Origin: Phoronis australis
Taxonomy: Eukaryota > Phoronida > Phoronidae
Direction: 5' to 3'
DNA length: 31,589 nt
Assembly: GCA_002633005.1 (NCBI GenBank)
Contig: NMRA01001223.1
Location: 1,412 to 33,000 of the forward strand
A model generated the notes under the pieces. It was given only the letters and a program-made list of their open reading frames with translations, had not been told where the DNA came from and ran no database searches. A program made the position numbers and the translations under genes. Position 1 is the stretch's first letter; each line of letters begins with the position of its first letter. This document shows positions 20,801 through 31,573 of the stretch, piece after piece.

Positions 20801-23800
20801 TCGTGGAAATTACATCAACTGGTAATTTTTTTGGCCCAAATCAAAACTTGTTTTTTATGGAAATGGGTTGTAAACCATTTTAAAGGTCCATGCATCACTA
20901 AGTTGAATTGAATGAAGATAGGAGCTGCAAATTTTTGCTCAAAGCAAGCCAGGAACTCAATTCGATTTATTCTTTTTTGTAATTAATGTTCACTTAATTG
21001 CTGTACTAAAAAACAAAATTAAGGGTTCCACCCCAAAACAGCAGCAAAAACATTTCATGGTTCTCAAATGTGGCCCTAATATAGCACTTACGAAAAATGT
21101 AGCAAAAACCCAGCACGCCAAAAAGTGATAGGTTAAGTTTGAAACAAAAGTCCCGCTTAGACATCAACTTTTGGCCCGGTGCAACTGACACAGAGCAAAT
21201 TGACCCGTGTAAAGCGACCGTTTACACACACAACTCACTAACTGTGGCAAGACGGAAATTGCAGGCTGGAGAGACTGGATCACACATGCGCAGGTTTACA
21301 AATGACGAGAGTTGCAGAAACAAACAACCCGTATGTAGGTCATTAGGCAAGCACGGTAGAGCTGATCCTTTCCGACTTTTCCCCAGTTTCGCGTTTAGAC
21401 ACGACACAGAGCAAGATGGTCGGGCGCAAATTGCTCTACCTCACAAACGGGTGGCAAAAGTTAATTGTCAAAGCGGTGTCAGTTTGCTCCGTGTCAGTCC
21501 CATTTACACACTGGAATATTACTCGTTCCGTGTCAGCTGATCCGTGTCGACTTTTGAAGTGTAAACGGCACTAAAGAAAGCACAGATCTCACGTCGAAGT
21601 TCAAGTCAATGGTATACTAATCAAAACTCAAAACATGTAGCTTGGAATGAGCCTGTAATATTAGGGTAACTCACACCTATTACCTGTCCAGTATCAAACG
21701 AACACCTGGGCTATCTTGGGCTGCATACAAAGGTGTTAGCAATGCATCCTCCATGAGAACATTTCAACAACACAAATGTGACTTACACTTAATAAACACC
21801 AACATAACAGGGTAATAAATCCATTAGTTAGTTGAAAACACTTATAGTGTAAAATTTAACCCACTTTTAAACAGCTGCAATAAAACTTGCCTTTAGTTCT
21901 GATAAGAGCTTATTTACAACAAAGCCAATTGACTATTGAGCTGGTACAGTACATGTCAAAAGTTTTCAGAGGAAATGACCCCGAATACCCCCCCTAATGA
22001 CAGCCGGGCTGGCGATGAATTCAGCATCTGAGTAAGCATTAGCTCATAATCAAGAATGAAAACAAATTAAGACAACAGTTTGAAATAGAGGTAAACCATC
22101 CAGTAATTGGAATTTTGCCAATATATTAATTATCAGTCATCATTTATGTTGCTAACATAATTTAAGCAGTGTTATGTCTGATTACTTTCGTCTAGAACTG
22201 TAGGTTACTCGTGGCAACAAAGCAGATGTCAAATTTGATTGAATATTGAAAATCAATTAATATCCGATACGAAACAATTGGGCATAAATGACTTTTCCAA
22301 TGCAAACAGAACAATGACACGGCACAAGCAAAAATAAAATAACAGTTTAACAGTTATCAGTAGTCAAAACTAAGGCCTTCGCTTCTTAGTGTTTGCAGAT
22401 AAGTCAAAAGTTAATTGTTCATATCTAAGTTACTGTTGGTTAGGTTTTGTGCTCAATAATTGACTTCATTTCGATCTCTTCGATTGGGAAACAATAAAAA
22501 AATACTCATTGCTACTATATGCAAACATACAGTAATATACGATACAACATTCCCTCATTTTTAATTGGCTATAAAAATCCACTATGTTCATCAAAGAAAC
22601 TATATCTTTTAATTTAGAACATGTTCCATATTACACTATCAGGTTTATCTCAACCTGTTGCCGCACTTACACAGACAAATAATTAGTGCCGGACCTACGG
22701 AAGAGCTAACATTGCGCTATGTGCTTGAGATGATGTCCAGCACACGATGACTTGACGTGACAAGCCAAATTTATCGAGTCGGATATCAAGCAAAAGCAGT
22801 TCTTTGCAAGTTCACAAATCACCTCACTCTGTGCATTACGAAAGCCTCCTGAATGGTTTCAGGCAACAAATGGGTTTCTAAATTGAGGCAGTCCAGATAT
22901 CAATCCAGTCTTTTGTTAAGCGTTCGAAGGTCCTCTTTTGTCCAGCATCATGACTGCAGGCCAGTTATCTACCATGGTTCAAAGAATTGATAAAGCCATT
23001 CCCTTATAGATACCAGAGAAAAAATCTAGTATTTCTTTACTGAGTTAGAAGATCCTAATTAACTTATCTTTTTACATGGAATTCTGTTTCAGGTGTCTAA
23101 CAGTCACTAGTTTATAGTCCACAATATATCGACATATTTTAGTGGATGTTTTATAGCCATAAAGCCATCGCTGATGCGATAATAATGCTCCACACAATTG
23201 ATCAAAATTGACGACAGCAGACTTGCATGAATCTATTGAGAAAGTGCAAGGTGGTGGGAAAAGGGCCGAGTCTTTAATGGAAGGTGCAACTTGAGACCAC
23301 ACTGATACAAGGAAGTGCCTTAAAATTAGTTATTGATGGAAGGACACTATGAAAATTGAAAATCAGGAAAATTAAAACTCAATTCAAAATTAATATGTAG
23401 ACCTTGAGCCATCCTAGAATGTTCATGATACTGATTAGACAGAATACCATCAAAGGAGACGAGAGGTCTACGAAGATCTAGGAAATCAAAAGGCCAACCA
23501 GCAGACCATGAGTTTTAACTGTAATTAATATTAAGATCAAGATTATTCTTTAAAGGCTAACACGTAAATTAGTAGGATGTACATTTTACCAGCATTTCTT
23601 CATAAATTCCATTAACAGAGCACTGTTACAGGGTAAAAAAACAGTTTGTAAAGAAAACTGCATAACAAATAATTTAATTACAATTAACCATATAGAGCTA
23701 GTCTTCTACTTCTCGAAGTGTTATTCACAAACTATTTATTGTCTCCCAGACTGCGAGAACTCAAATCGATAAGATGGCAATGACAATTGAAGCTACCGTA

Positions 23801-26800
23801 TATCATAACTAATTCATACAGCTTAATCTCTTCAATTAAAAAAATATATTTAAACGCAGCTTTGCTAAGTATGTGGACTGCTGATTTGCTGGAAACAAAG
23901 GAAAGCTGAGTGTGGGTCACGGACATAGTGAGTGAAAACTAAATGTGTGCAGACACAGACAGAACCAGTGAGGTGTGGGTGAAACAAATTGGTAATTTAA
24001 CGATTCCGACGCGGATGATGCCCGAGATGAAAATGATATAATGCACATACGTGTATGATCAAATTGTCACCCTCCGTCATACGTATTTTTCCCATATTTT
24101 TCATCCAACGTATGCTCTGCTACCTTTTTAGCTTGAATTCACACAACTTTTATGCAACATGACATTTAGTAAATCTTAAATAATAATAAACTTAATTTTG
24201 TTTACTTTAAATCAAGACTAAGGAGTGTTCAAGTGGTACTTTAATGCAAGTGATATCAAGTTCATGAATGGAATGTTGGAGAACACATTCACCCACTGAC
24301 GACATCATCCCAGCCATAAATAACAAAGTATCGCATCTTTCTACAACATATGAAAACTTTATTTCTATGCCAGTGAGATTTTGATATTTTTGGTCAATGA
24401 TTGTCAGTTTGTGTCATAACGTCCTGGTTTTGAAGTGGCATGTCTTGAACGAAACGGGACATCGCATCACATGTTCATGATACCTACAGATTTGAGAAGT
24501 ATACGACGGTGTGGGATCCAAGAGAAATGTCCAAATTTGGCTGAATACGTATCATCGTATCTCAGAAGTCCCCAATCTGATTCAATATTTAAAACTTTCA
24601 GGTACCATGATTTATGCATTGTTCTCCAAAATGATGTTGGGTTTGTTTTTATAATGTCCCCCTCTTCATGTGCCAAGTGGCTAACAAAAATATGACTGAT
24701 GGATTTCGTAAAAAAATTCAAATGTTGCATGAACTAAACTGAACTTTACTAGAAAACTCAACTGCATCTTTTGAAATCTCACATTCAAAATTTATATCAA
24801 ATAAAATTTTGATTGTTTTAATGATACCATTGTTTTACAACTAATGTACTTTTCTTTTTTTTGCTAAATTTTACTAAAAAAAACATTGTCAGTGACTCAT
24901 TTACTGCAGATTAATAAAATGTAAATAACCCAACTCTACAGACCTTCTACTTTCAGAAAATAATACTTTTACTGGGTCAAAATCTATAGTTTTTAGACAT
25001 CTGGTTAACGCCCAGACTACATAGGTCCTACAAAACTTTAACCAGCTCCCTCTTTCAAAATCTGATACGGTGCACTTGGCTATGCTCAAGTTCGAAGCTG
25101 AAATTTTGATCTCTTCAATATTTAGAACCGCAACCTTAAATTGACTGAACTAAAGGAAACGTGAATGGCTTAGAATAGCTGAGAAGATTTGTCTGCAACA
25201 GCGTTAATATATTTTCGAAATGGATTTTAATTTAAATTCCATGCAAGGAAAGGACCGGCTTTACAACCATCCAATTCTTTTCAAATTCCTCATCATGAAT
25301 CAATTCTCCCATTGAACAATGTGCGTCAAGCTATGCGATAAAACTGCAAATAATAACAAGCTGTATTCACATGAGGATCTTAGAACATTTCAGCAAAATC
25401 GTTTTAAGTAAAAGTATTCTAAATTCCTCATGTTAAACCAAAGACTTTAGCTGGAACAATTTATAGCCTGTCACGCACAAGCCTTATAACGCTTTTCCCA
25501 ACGAAAAAGAAAGATTGCTCACATAAATGTTCTGACTGATGTCACATTGCACAAATAAATACTGCTAGTGACATTTAATACAACAATTAGCACCAGCCAT
25601 TAAACTCCATTAACACGTTTTAGTAACGCCATCAAGCTTGTCAATGTGAAAAGAGCGCATTTTTAGTTAAAACTTTCCAGCTAAAGCGTTTTAATTTCAT
25701 GGTCATTTGAAAAACCACAATCCTCCATCATTAAATGCCCAAGCATAGCATACCTCCCAGGTCATCATCTTCTTCCTCCATTTCTCGTTTCATTCGTTCA
25801 AGTTCCTCATTGGCTCTTCGTACATCGTCCTGCAGCTGTTCGTCCATTACGTCGTTAGCATTGTTATTGTTCTGCGACATCTTGTCCTGTAATTGCCGGG
25901 GAGGACACAGCCAAGATTATTGTAAGGATACTCCAAAGTAGAGATATATTAGAAACAACGTCACTAAGAATAAATAATTCACAGCTTAAGCCCATTAAAA
26001 CTCTCTAAATAATAAATTTGCCTAGCAACACGAAAATGTGTTATGTCCACATTTATTAACGAATTGAACTTTTAAGTTTCAACTCCACGTTATTTAAATA
26101 ATTTTGACACAGAACATTGTTTGCTGATTATCTAAATCTTATTAACCTTGTGATTTCCTTCACAAATTTTGGAATGACTTCACTTTGATTCCAACGAGCT
26201 TCCTAAAGTGTCCCAGCAAGAGTGTTTTGTTTGCATTCGTTGCGTGAAATTAAACTTAAAATGTTTTAAAATTTAAAACCCATTAAACAGTAGGTTTAGC
26301 TAGAATTCCTTAAAGGCAAAACTTTCAAATGTCATCGAGTGAAAACTCTGTTGTTCGTTTCAGCATTTACTACGAGCATTTTTCCGCTTTGAAAGAGTGC
26401 CCATGAACTCATTCGAAAATTTCACATCACGCAAATACATGCGAGTGCAGCACAATAACATGCGAGTGCAGCACAATAACATGCGAGTGCAGCACAATAA
26501 CATGCGAGTGCAGCACAATAACATTTCATTTGAGACTTGGCAGCTGCCGTTTAGCTGTGTTAATGCATTTGAAATATGAAAGCATTCTGCGTGAAAAGAA
26601 TATATTTTTAAGATCGCAAACTGTTGACTCAAATATTTTAGCTAAAAATTCATGAATTTATGATTGCGTAAATCCATCTTGGGACAATCTGTCGCTAAAC
26701 TGCGTTTAAAAATTAGCAATATGAAAATTTCGGTGTGAACAGAATGCGTTTTTACGTTAATCTGTTTTGGCTCGAATATTTACCTAGAAGTAAAAATTTG

Positions 26801-29666
26801 TGCTCATATGAATCCTTTAGACAATTCTACAGTACACCTAATGCAAGATTTCTCCACTTAATCATCTGTGGTCAAAACATTACAAAGATGGGAACCCAAG
26901 GACCAACATTGTTTTATGATTTTTGCCAAACCCACGACAAAAAATAAGTTCAGCACAATCTTTGTAGGCATATTTTAAAGATCACTTGTTTGATAAATAT
27001 TTGTTGTGCATGAACTTTTTCTGAACAGACAATCATAATAAATTCATCAATCCTATTTATTAGACAATGGTACTTAAGCCTCCTTATCAAAAACCCTTAG
27101 GCAGATTTCACTAGAACATGAATTAGTTTTGGAAGTTACTCTACTGGTGTGCCTGAGAACTAACTGTAACCCTGATGATCGTGCAGTCAATTATTATACA
27201 AAAAAGCCTTTCCACCACAGACCATATAACAGCGATAATCTTGAGTCATGATACATTATCAAAAGGGCTTCAGTCAACTACAAACAATTCACGTCAACGT
27301 ATGTTTCAAACTAGAGTTTCCTTGGATCTAATGCATGTTTCTCCTACTTACAAAAAAAGTAATTGTTTTCCGGGATTACACGCTCGCAGTTGATGAAATA
27401 CGAGAGCACCTCAATGTTACAATATTGCAAGTCAAACAAAACCCCACGCGTTTACCGGACATTGATCTACAAGTTCAACTTGTCCTTCCCCCTGGTAACC
27501 TAACAAACCAACACACACAGGCAATACACACAGGCAATACACCAGTGAGATGGGAATGAGAAGCCTATGTAAACTATAGAGATGACATCCCATTACAGAG
27601 TTAATATTGACAGTAACCAAACCAAACTGAACTTTACCGCCACTTGTGGGCACTGTATATGAAATCCATGTAATACTGAAATGACAGTCACACATAAATG
27701 CATCCAATTGTATGCCCCAGGGCAAAGAATCGTGATTGTCTCCACAGGCATTACAACATATGCCATATAATTCAACATACCCAGTAAGCACATACAAGAG
27801 GCACTAACAAGACCTCTATGACCCTTGGCAACACTTGGCTGAGTTGTATTCAGCTCTGATCAAGACGGGATCTAGCACACAAACATACCTGATCCACTGT
27901 CACACTACATACCAACCGTAAAACACACTTGGCAAGGATTATACTAACCAACCAATTAATAGTTTTTAGTGCTGCTAGCACCATTTAAATCATAAGCCTT
28001 AAGTTAATTGCATTTATCGTGTTGGTTATCGTAAAGGAACTTGAGAAGCTAAAGTTGCTAGGGATATTTTAGGTTAAGCCTTCAACTATTGATGAAAAAT
28101 ACAAACCATAAATTTGTCATGATAGGCACAGTGACTACAAAGGTTCCAATTGTCAATGAGTGGTGTGCTAGTGCCTAAAGTAAATATGACATTCAAGGCT
28201 TTCAATGAACGGTATAGATATAACAAGAAGGAGCCTGAAAGAAACTTATAGTGCTGATACAAAATGTAGAATAAACAAGGACAGGAAAAGATAAAAGTGT
28301 GGTTGGAAGGTGAAAAAGTAGTTATAGGTAAACATGTCCTTCAAGGGCTCCTTCATGTATCAAAGTACATTTAGATAGGAAGACCGGGTTAAAAATTAAT
28401 TAAGGCGATATGAATACTAGGTCACAATAATGGGAACAAGAAGATATTAAGCAAATGGGCGTGAGGTTTGAAAATGATTGGCCAGGAAGTACTGCACCAT
28501 CGCTGTTCAACTAATATCAGACACAGAAAGATGCCCTTACGAACTGCTTAGACGTCTACATCTAACCAGCAACAAACAAAAAAACACAGATAATCTGACA
28601 AATTCCTCATCACTGAGTCCATAGATGTATGCTTCACAATTGCACATTTGCTCTTGCACTAATTTGTGCCATGTCTTAAAACTTGTCATTAAGACAACTT
28701 GGTGATCTTTTGACTTCGCGGCCATTTTGTGTTTTTACTAGAGGAGCCCTTTTGGACTTGTGGAGAAATGCCAGTTTATTGTTCCCTCAACCCTTTCATG
28801 CAAAGGTTAGGCTAATGAATACTATACGACTTAGGGTGCAGTGATTGAAAAAACCTGATGTTGGGTAGTGCATATTTCATACGAAAGCCACTTTTTGTGA
28901 CTGGCTTTGCACAGAACTAAATTTGGATAAAACCAAACTTGACAATATACTGCTTGAAGCACAGCAATTCATCATTTTGGAAATAAACAACCCACTCTTG
29001 CTTAATGCTACAGAAAATGTCTATATCCAGTTAATTCCACTATACATTGAACACCTAGCTATAGTGTCTTAAAGCATTAAATTCACCATGGTCTGTATTA
29101 CTCGATTGTTCAACAGAAAAAACATAGATGATATAAAGAAACTTGTAAGACAACTCTTTGTAATAAGCCAAAACTCCAACTTGAGATACGTTTGATAATT
29201 GCTTATTTTTAACAAGTTTCACAGAAGGTAAATTATTGAAATTATCTATTTCTAATCTTGGTCAACTAACCACCACTAACACTGTCACTGGCTCCATGTT
29301 CAGAATAGAAACTCGTTGCCATGGGGGCAGAACAGAATCAAACAAAAAGTCAGTAGTCAAGAGCACACAGCGTATACTACTTTAATTTTAGAAGAAATTG
29401 AGGCATGCTTACAACACACATTTTAGTTTTCATTAGATAAAAAGGCAGAGAAAAGGAGTACGCACAGGTTAGATTAATTAGCCCATTTTGCATCTCGTAC
29501 TTTGTTTTATTAACATGTACCACAAGAGTACAGTTATAAAAACACTTCACGTAATTGTATCTAACAAATGACACCAGTAACCCAAACAGATGCATAAAAG
29601 AGAAATATTTACCTTAGAAATGTCGTTGTCCACTTGGCTACTCTCCTTGGAAGGTTCAATGGCCAT
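17708..29666 (-). CDS. CCDC181: CCDC181 orthologue (coiled-coil, microtubule-associated, ciliary), complete
   Basis: Gene-level entry, minus strand. Coding exons in order are 29666-29613, 25886-25754, 20533-19398, 19050-18896 and 17879-17708, giving 549 residues against about 509 in human. All four junctions have GT/AG ends and matching phases. Recognised parts: the conserved VTERIKQLNQELAEDPTPVN and RRRTVGFKEDLVIEIPPEE blocks (residues about 71-111), a long Ser/Asp/Glu-rich disordered middle, a charged coiled coil (about 370-435), three copies of an AFxxW(L)xxK motif (about 412, 449 and 490), and the FRYEDYYGYRY-type C-terminus equivalent to FRFTDHYN in human. In mammals CCDC181 binds microtubules and localises to sperm flagella and motile cilia. 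Orthology is judged from motif order and remembered family sequence, not a search. Confidence 0.92.
17880..18895 (-). other. CCDC181 intron 4
   Basis: Minus-strand donor GTATGT at 18895 and acceptor TTTTAG. No exon or repeat recognised. Confidence 0.8.
18896..19050 (-). CDS. CCDC181: CCDC181 exon 4
   Basis: Acceptor TTTTCAACAG just above 19050; donor AAAGC|GTATG at 18896/18895. Encodes EVKDNETAFNNWKAFKAKQD, then a highly charged helix RERRFLEEQRRREELEAQII, and ends NERAFK plus two bases of Ala. ETAFNNWKAFKAK is the second, slightly degenerate AFxxW repeat. Confidence 0.93.
19051..19397 (-). other. CCDC181 intron 3
   Basis: 347 bases; donor GTGAGA at 19397 and acceptor CAACAG. Open frames here on the plus strand are fortuitous. 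Confidence 0.85.
19398..20533 (-). CDS. CCDC181: CCDC181 exon 3 (large central exon)
   Basis: 1136 bases, between acceptor TTTTTTCAG just above 20533 and donor ACCAAG|GTGAGA at 19398/19397. Encodes residues 63-441. It begins EEEPPPYDVTERIKQLNQEL, continues with the conserved RRRTVGFKEDLVIEIPPEE, then about 250 residues rich in Ser, Asp, Glu, Asn and Thr. After that comes KSSPYGMTSEQWDLKKQREH and a Lys/Arg/Glu coiled coil ending in NNDAFEFWLKKKREE, the first AFxxWLxxK repeat. GC content is visibly higher than in the flanking introns. The acidic middle has no obvious human counterpart in sequence and explains most of the extra length. Confidence 0.95.
21130..21575. mobile_element. Candidate non-autonomous DNA transposon (MITE-like) with subterminal repeats
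   Basis: A GC-richer island in an AT-rich intron. It has an imperfect inverted repeat: 21184-21204 (ACTGACACAGAGCAAATTGA plus C) against 21478-21498, identical at 19 of 21 positions after reverse complementing. The core GACACAGAGCAA recurs directly at 21403-21414, and CCGTGTC recurs at about 21489, 21528 and 21542. Clustered repeated motifs in both orientations are typical of transposase-binding arrays. Exact ends and target-site duplication were not found, so the boundaries are approximate. Confidence 0.45.
24521..24665 (+). repeat. Diverged interspersed repeat, copy B
   Basis: Related to 6821-6970, same orientation. Shared blocks in order are AAATGTCCAAATTTG, GTATCTCAGAA, ACTTTCAGGTACC and CTCCAAAATG followed by a T-rich tail. 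The similarity is weak but collinear. Confidence 0.5.
25754..25886 (-). CDS. CCDC181: CCDC181 exon 2
   Basis: Acceptor CAATTACAG just above 25886. Reads DKMSQNNNNANDVMDEQLQD, DVRRANEELERMKREM and EEEDDDLG, and ends one base into a Glu codon completed at 20533. A Glu-rich helical segment. Its internal Met (MSQNNNN) is a possible alternative start if the upstream exon is skipped. Phases to both neighbours agree with the five-exon model. Confidence 0.85.
26438..26521 (+). repeat. Minisatellite, 4 x 21 bp
   Basis: Four perfect tandem copies of a 21-mer beginning CATGCGAGTGCAGCACAATA. Because the unit is a multiple of three it stays open when translated, but splice signals and conservation do not support a coding role. 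Confidence 0.95.
28537..28725 (-). CDS. Orphan open reading frame with good start context, unrecognised
   Basis: Minus-strand ATG at 28725 in the context AAAATGGCC, encoding MAAKSKDHQVVLMTSFKTWH, then KLVQEQMCNCEAYIYGLSDE and EF, where the sequence becomes low-complexity. The first 42 or so residues look like the start of a real protein. It lies inside CCDC181 intron 1 on the same strand. It could be an alternative first exon, a retrocopy fragment or chance; no good donor follows. Confidence 0.25.
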   Translation of the reverse strand: MAAKSKDHQVVLMTSFKTWHKLVQEQMCNCEAYIYGLSDEEFVRLSVFFCLLLVRCRRLSSS

Positions 29667-29671
29667 TTTAA
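29613..29671 (-). CDS. CCDC181: CCDC181 exon 1 (start codon exon)
   Basis: Acceptor TTTGTTTGTTTGGCAG just above 29671, then TTAAA and the ATG at 29666-29664 in good context (A at -3, G at +4). Encodes MAIEPSKESSQVDNDISK, ending in phase 0 at donor AAG|GTAAAT, which matches exon 2. The clear acceptor five bases before the ATG implies a separate upstream non-coding exon. Confidence 0.75.
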
Positions 29672-30860
29672 CTGCCAAACAAACAAACAAATAAAAATGC
29701 CTTCCACATGAAACTTTCAACGTAAAATTTGAATTTAACTAATCTAATACACCATTGGTCTACCAATGCCTGTCCAGGTGAATTCTTGGAAGACATTTTT
29801 TCATTGCTACTTATGGAACTTGTTAAATAAGAGAAGAAAATTTGGTTATTGGTACATAACAGGAATGCAAGGGACGCACCAGCACAACTTCTTCTTTTTT
29901 TGTAAATTCTTGGCATCTTAAACCCATGATCAATTAGAATGAAAGATGTAAGAACAAGAATTATGTAAACTCTGTTCACAACTATATGAATATTGCACTG
30001 CCAAATTAATTCAGTTTGGTTTCATGAAAGTACTTTACTTTACTGAATATCAAATTGAAAAATTTCATTTAATTCAATGTAGATTTCTAACTCTCTGATC
30101 TCGATAAAAGATGAAAAACAAAAATTTGCAACAATTACTATATAGTTGAAAATTTACAATCTCAGGTATACACCTAATGTAAGGAAAATAACTATAGAAA
30201 ACTACAGTTGGTCACTGAACACAAATGTGTACACCCCTTGAGATTCATAAGACAAATATCGTTTTATTTTTAAAATGTCAGAAAATGTTATTGAAAGTGG
30301 AGCCAGTTTATATTACATCATGTATAGCACACTGTCTCAGAATCTTAAACTCACAATGAGCTGAGTGATTAGTGGACAGAACTTCGCCAACATGCATGTT
30401 TCATTATCACATGAAGTAATTCATTGAAGAATTGAATTATAAAACAATCCGATTGGGATGGTGTCTAAATGATGGAGACATAAAAATCAAACCTTTATCA
30501 TTACCATTTTTCATGAATACCTATTTAATCTCTGAATGCTTTGTCTCAGATAGAACAGCAAAAAATACTAATACATACACCTCTATACAGAGTATGACAA
30601 TACCATCAACTAAATGAAGAAAAATAAGAAAATAAACGACAAAAATAATAACTAAGGCGATTAAAATAGTGAAAATTACTAAGAATAGACAAGTAAAAGA
30701 TTTAGAAAGAGACCAAGCCCCAAGCTCAGCCTCAAGACTCAAGAGTCAAGTCAAAGCAAAGTCAGGCAAAAGACGCCGTGAGAGTTACGTTCTAGGTTTC
30801 CAGTAAAAAGGGAAATCTTTGTTTATAGAGTAACATGTTAAAAATGCATCAAATACTAAC
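29672..30860 (-). other. Intron in the 5' UTR of CCDC181 (predicted)
   Basis: Predicted between donor GTCGAG|GTTAGT at 30861/30860 and the acceptor at 29672-29674. AT-rich, no other feature seen. Confidence 0.5.
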
Positions 30861-31000
30861 CTCGACATTAGGATATCATTCCTTCGCTATAGTTCAATAC
30901 ACATTAACCACAATATATTCGCCCATAAACCCGCAATGAAATACACAATCACGCCGTTGTTTTGTTACGGCTTCCTAGGACACAGGGAGTCACATTCAAA
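30861..31000 (-). other. Probable 5' non-coding exon of CCDC181
   Basis: The minus strand has a donor AATGTCGAG|GTTAGT at 30861/30860, preceded by about 140 less AT-biased bases with a few CpG dinucleotides. The right end (transcription start) is not defined by sequence. Two minimal upstream ORFs are visible: ATG ATA TCC TAA at 30879-30868, and an ATG at 30868 that reaches TAA just across the splice to 29671. Confidence 0.45.
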
Positions 31001-31375
31001 CACAAACAACAGCTTCGTATTTAGTAAATTATATTATAATTTTTCTGGTGGGGGGTGTTTGGGTATTAAAATTTGATTTTAGGCAAATCAGTCATGTTGT
31101 GTATTAAGATAACTATAATATCTTGCTCCAGGGTGTAACAATGAACAACGATAAAATAGTCAATAATTTGTCGATACAAAGCTTCGCGTTAATCTATCGT
31201 TGCGACTCTAAGTGAGGTATATTTCACTGCAAAACAACATGCAAAGTAATATTGCTCATTTTGATCAAGTTTTATAAGATCATGGTCATCCCAGATTGCT
31301 AATTATTGAGCAATTTTCTTAGAAATGTATATAATTTGAAATGTGGCCTTTGTTGATGCTACCCTTGAACGTGTT
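31001..31375. promoter_or_regulatory. Predicted divergent promoter between CCDC181 (-) and the secreted-protein gene (+)
   Basis: About 375 bases separate the presumed CCDC181 5' exon from the plus-strand ATG at 31376, a head-to-head layout common for short shared promoters. No convincing TATA or CCAAT box was identified. A loose RFX X-box-like string GTAACAATGAACAAC lies at 31135-31149. The call rests on layout only. Confidence 0.35.
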
Positions 31376-31547
31376 ATGTTCGGCTCGGTCAAGATGTTTT
31401 GCGGTCTGCTGGGTTTGGGAGTATTTGTCGCGTTGTGCTCGTTGGCATCTCCTGAAGAAGTTTGTCAAACATTTGCTGGTGGTTCGGTATACCCTCAAGA
31501 GACGAGACCGGCGTCTGGACACAATATACATTGGAGCAAAGCTCAAA
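31376..31547 (+). CDS. First coding exon of an unrecognised secreted or membrane protein
   Basis: Plus-strand ATG at 31376 (second in-frame Met at 31394), open to a donor CTCAAA|GTGAGT at 31547/31548. Encodes MFGSVKMFCGLLGLGVFVAL, then CSLASPEEVCQTFAGGSVYP, then QETRPASGHNIHWSKAQ. The first 24 or so residues form a classic signal peptide: a Lys, a Leu/Gly/Val/Phe hydrophobic core, and small residues before a likely cleavage near SLA|S. Codon usage and GC are clearly above the flanking DNA. After the donor the frame runs on into the terminal poly-G without a stop. The family is not recognised. Confidence 0.6.
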
Positions 31548-31573
31548 GTGAGTGGTGGCTGGTGCAAAACCAC

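Larger units (their letters stand above)
20534..25753 (-). other. CCDC181 intron 2 (5.2 kb)
   Basis: Donor GGGAG|GTATGC at 25754/25753; acceptor TTTTTTCAG at the left. Contains a candidate non-autonomous transposon at about 21130-21575 and repeat copy B at about 24521-24665. Nothing else recognised. Confidence 0.8.
25887..29612 (-). other. CCDC181 intron 1 (3.7 kb)
   Basis: Donor AAG|GTAAAT at 29613/29612. Contains the 4 x 21-bp minisatellite (26438-26521), a 13-bp doublet CACACAGGCAATA near 27515-27540, and an orphan open frame at 28537-28725 on the same strand. Otherwise AT-rich without supported exons. Confidence 0.7.

Noticed and set aside
26397-26632. CRISPR-like regular repeat or a repetitive peptide MRVQHNN x 4
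   Set aside because: Units are directly adjacent with no spacers, in a metazoan intron; this is a minisatellite whose 21-bp unit happens to stay open.
27432-27797. 121-codon minus-strand open frame with many Cys and hydrophobic residues
   Set aside because: Overlaps a second long frame of similar quality, has no recognisable motif, and lies in intron 1 of CCDC181 without matching splice phases.
31319-31573. 84-codon Arg-rich minus-strand open frame
   Set aside because: It is the antisense of the plus-strand signal-peptide exon, which has better composition, a start and a splice donor.
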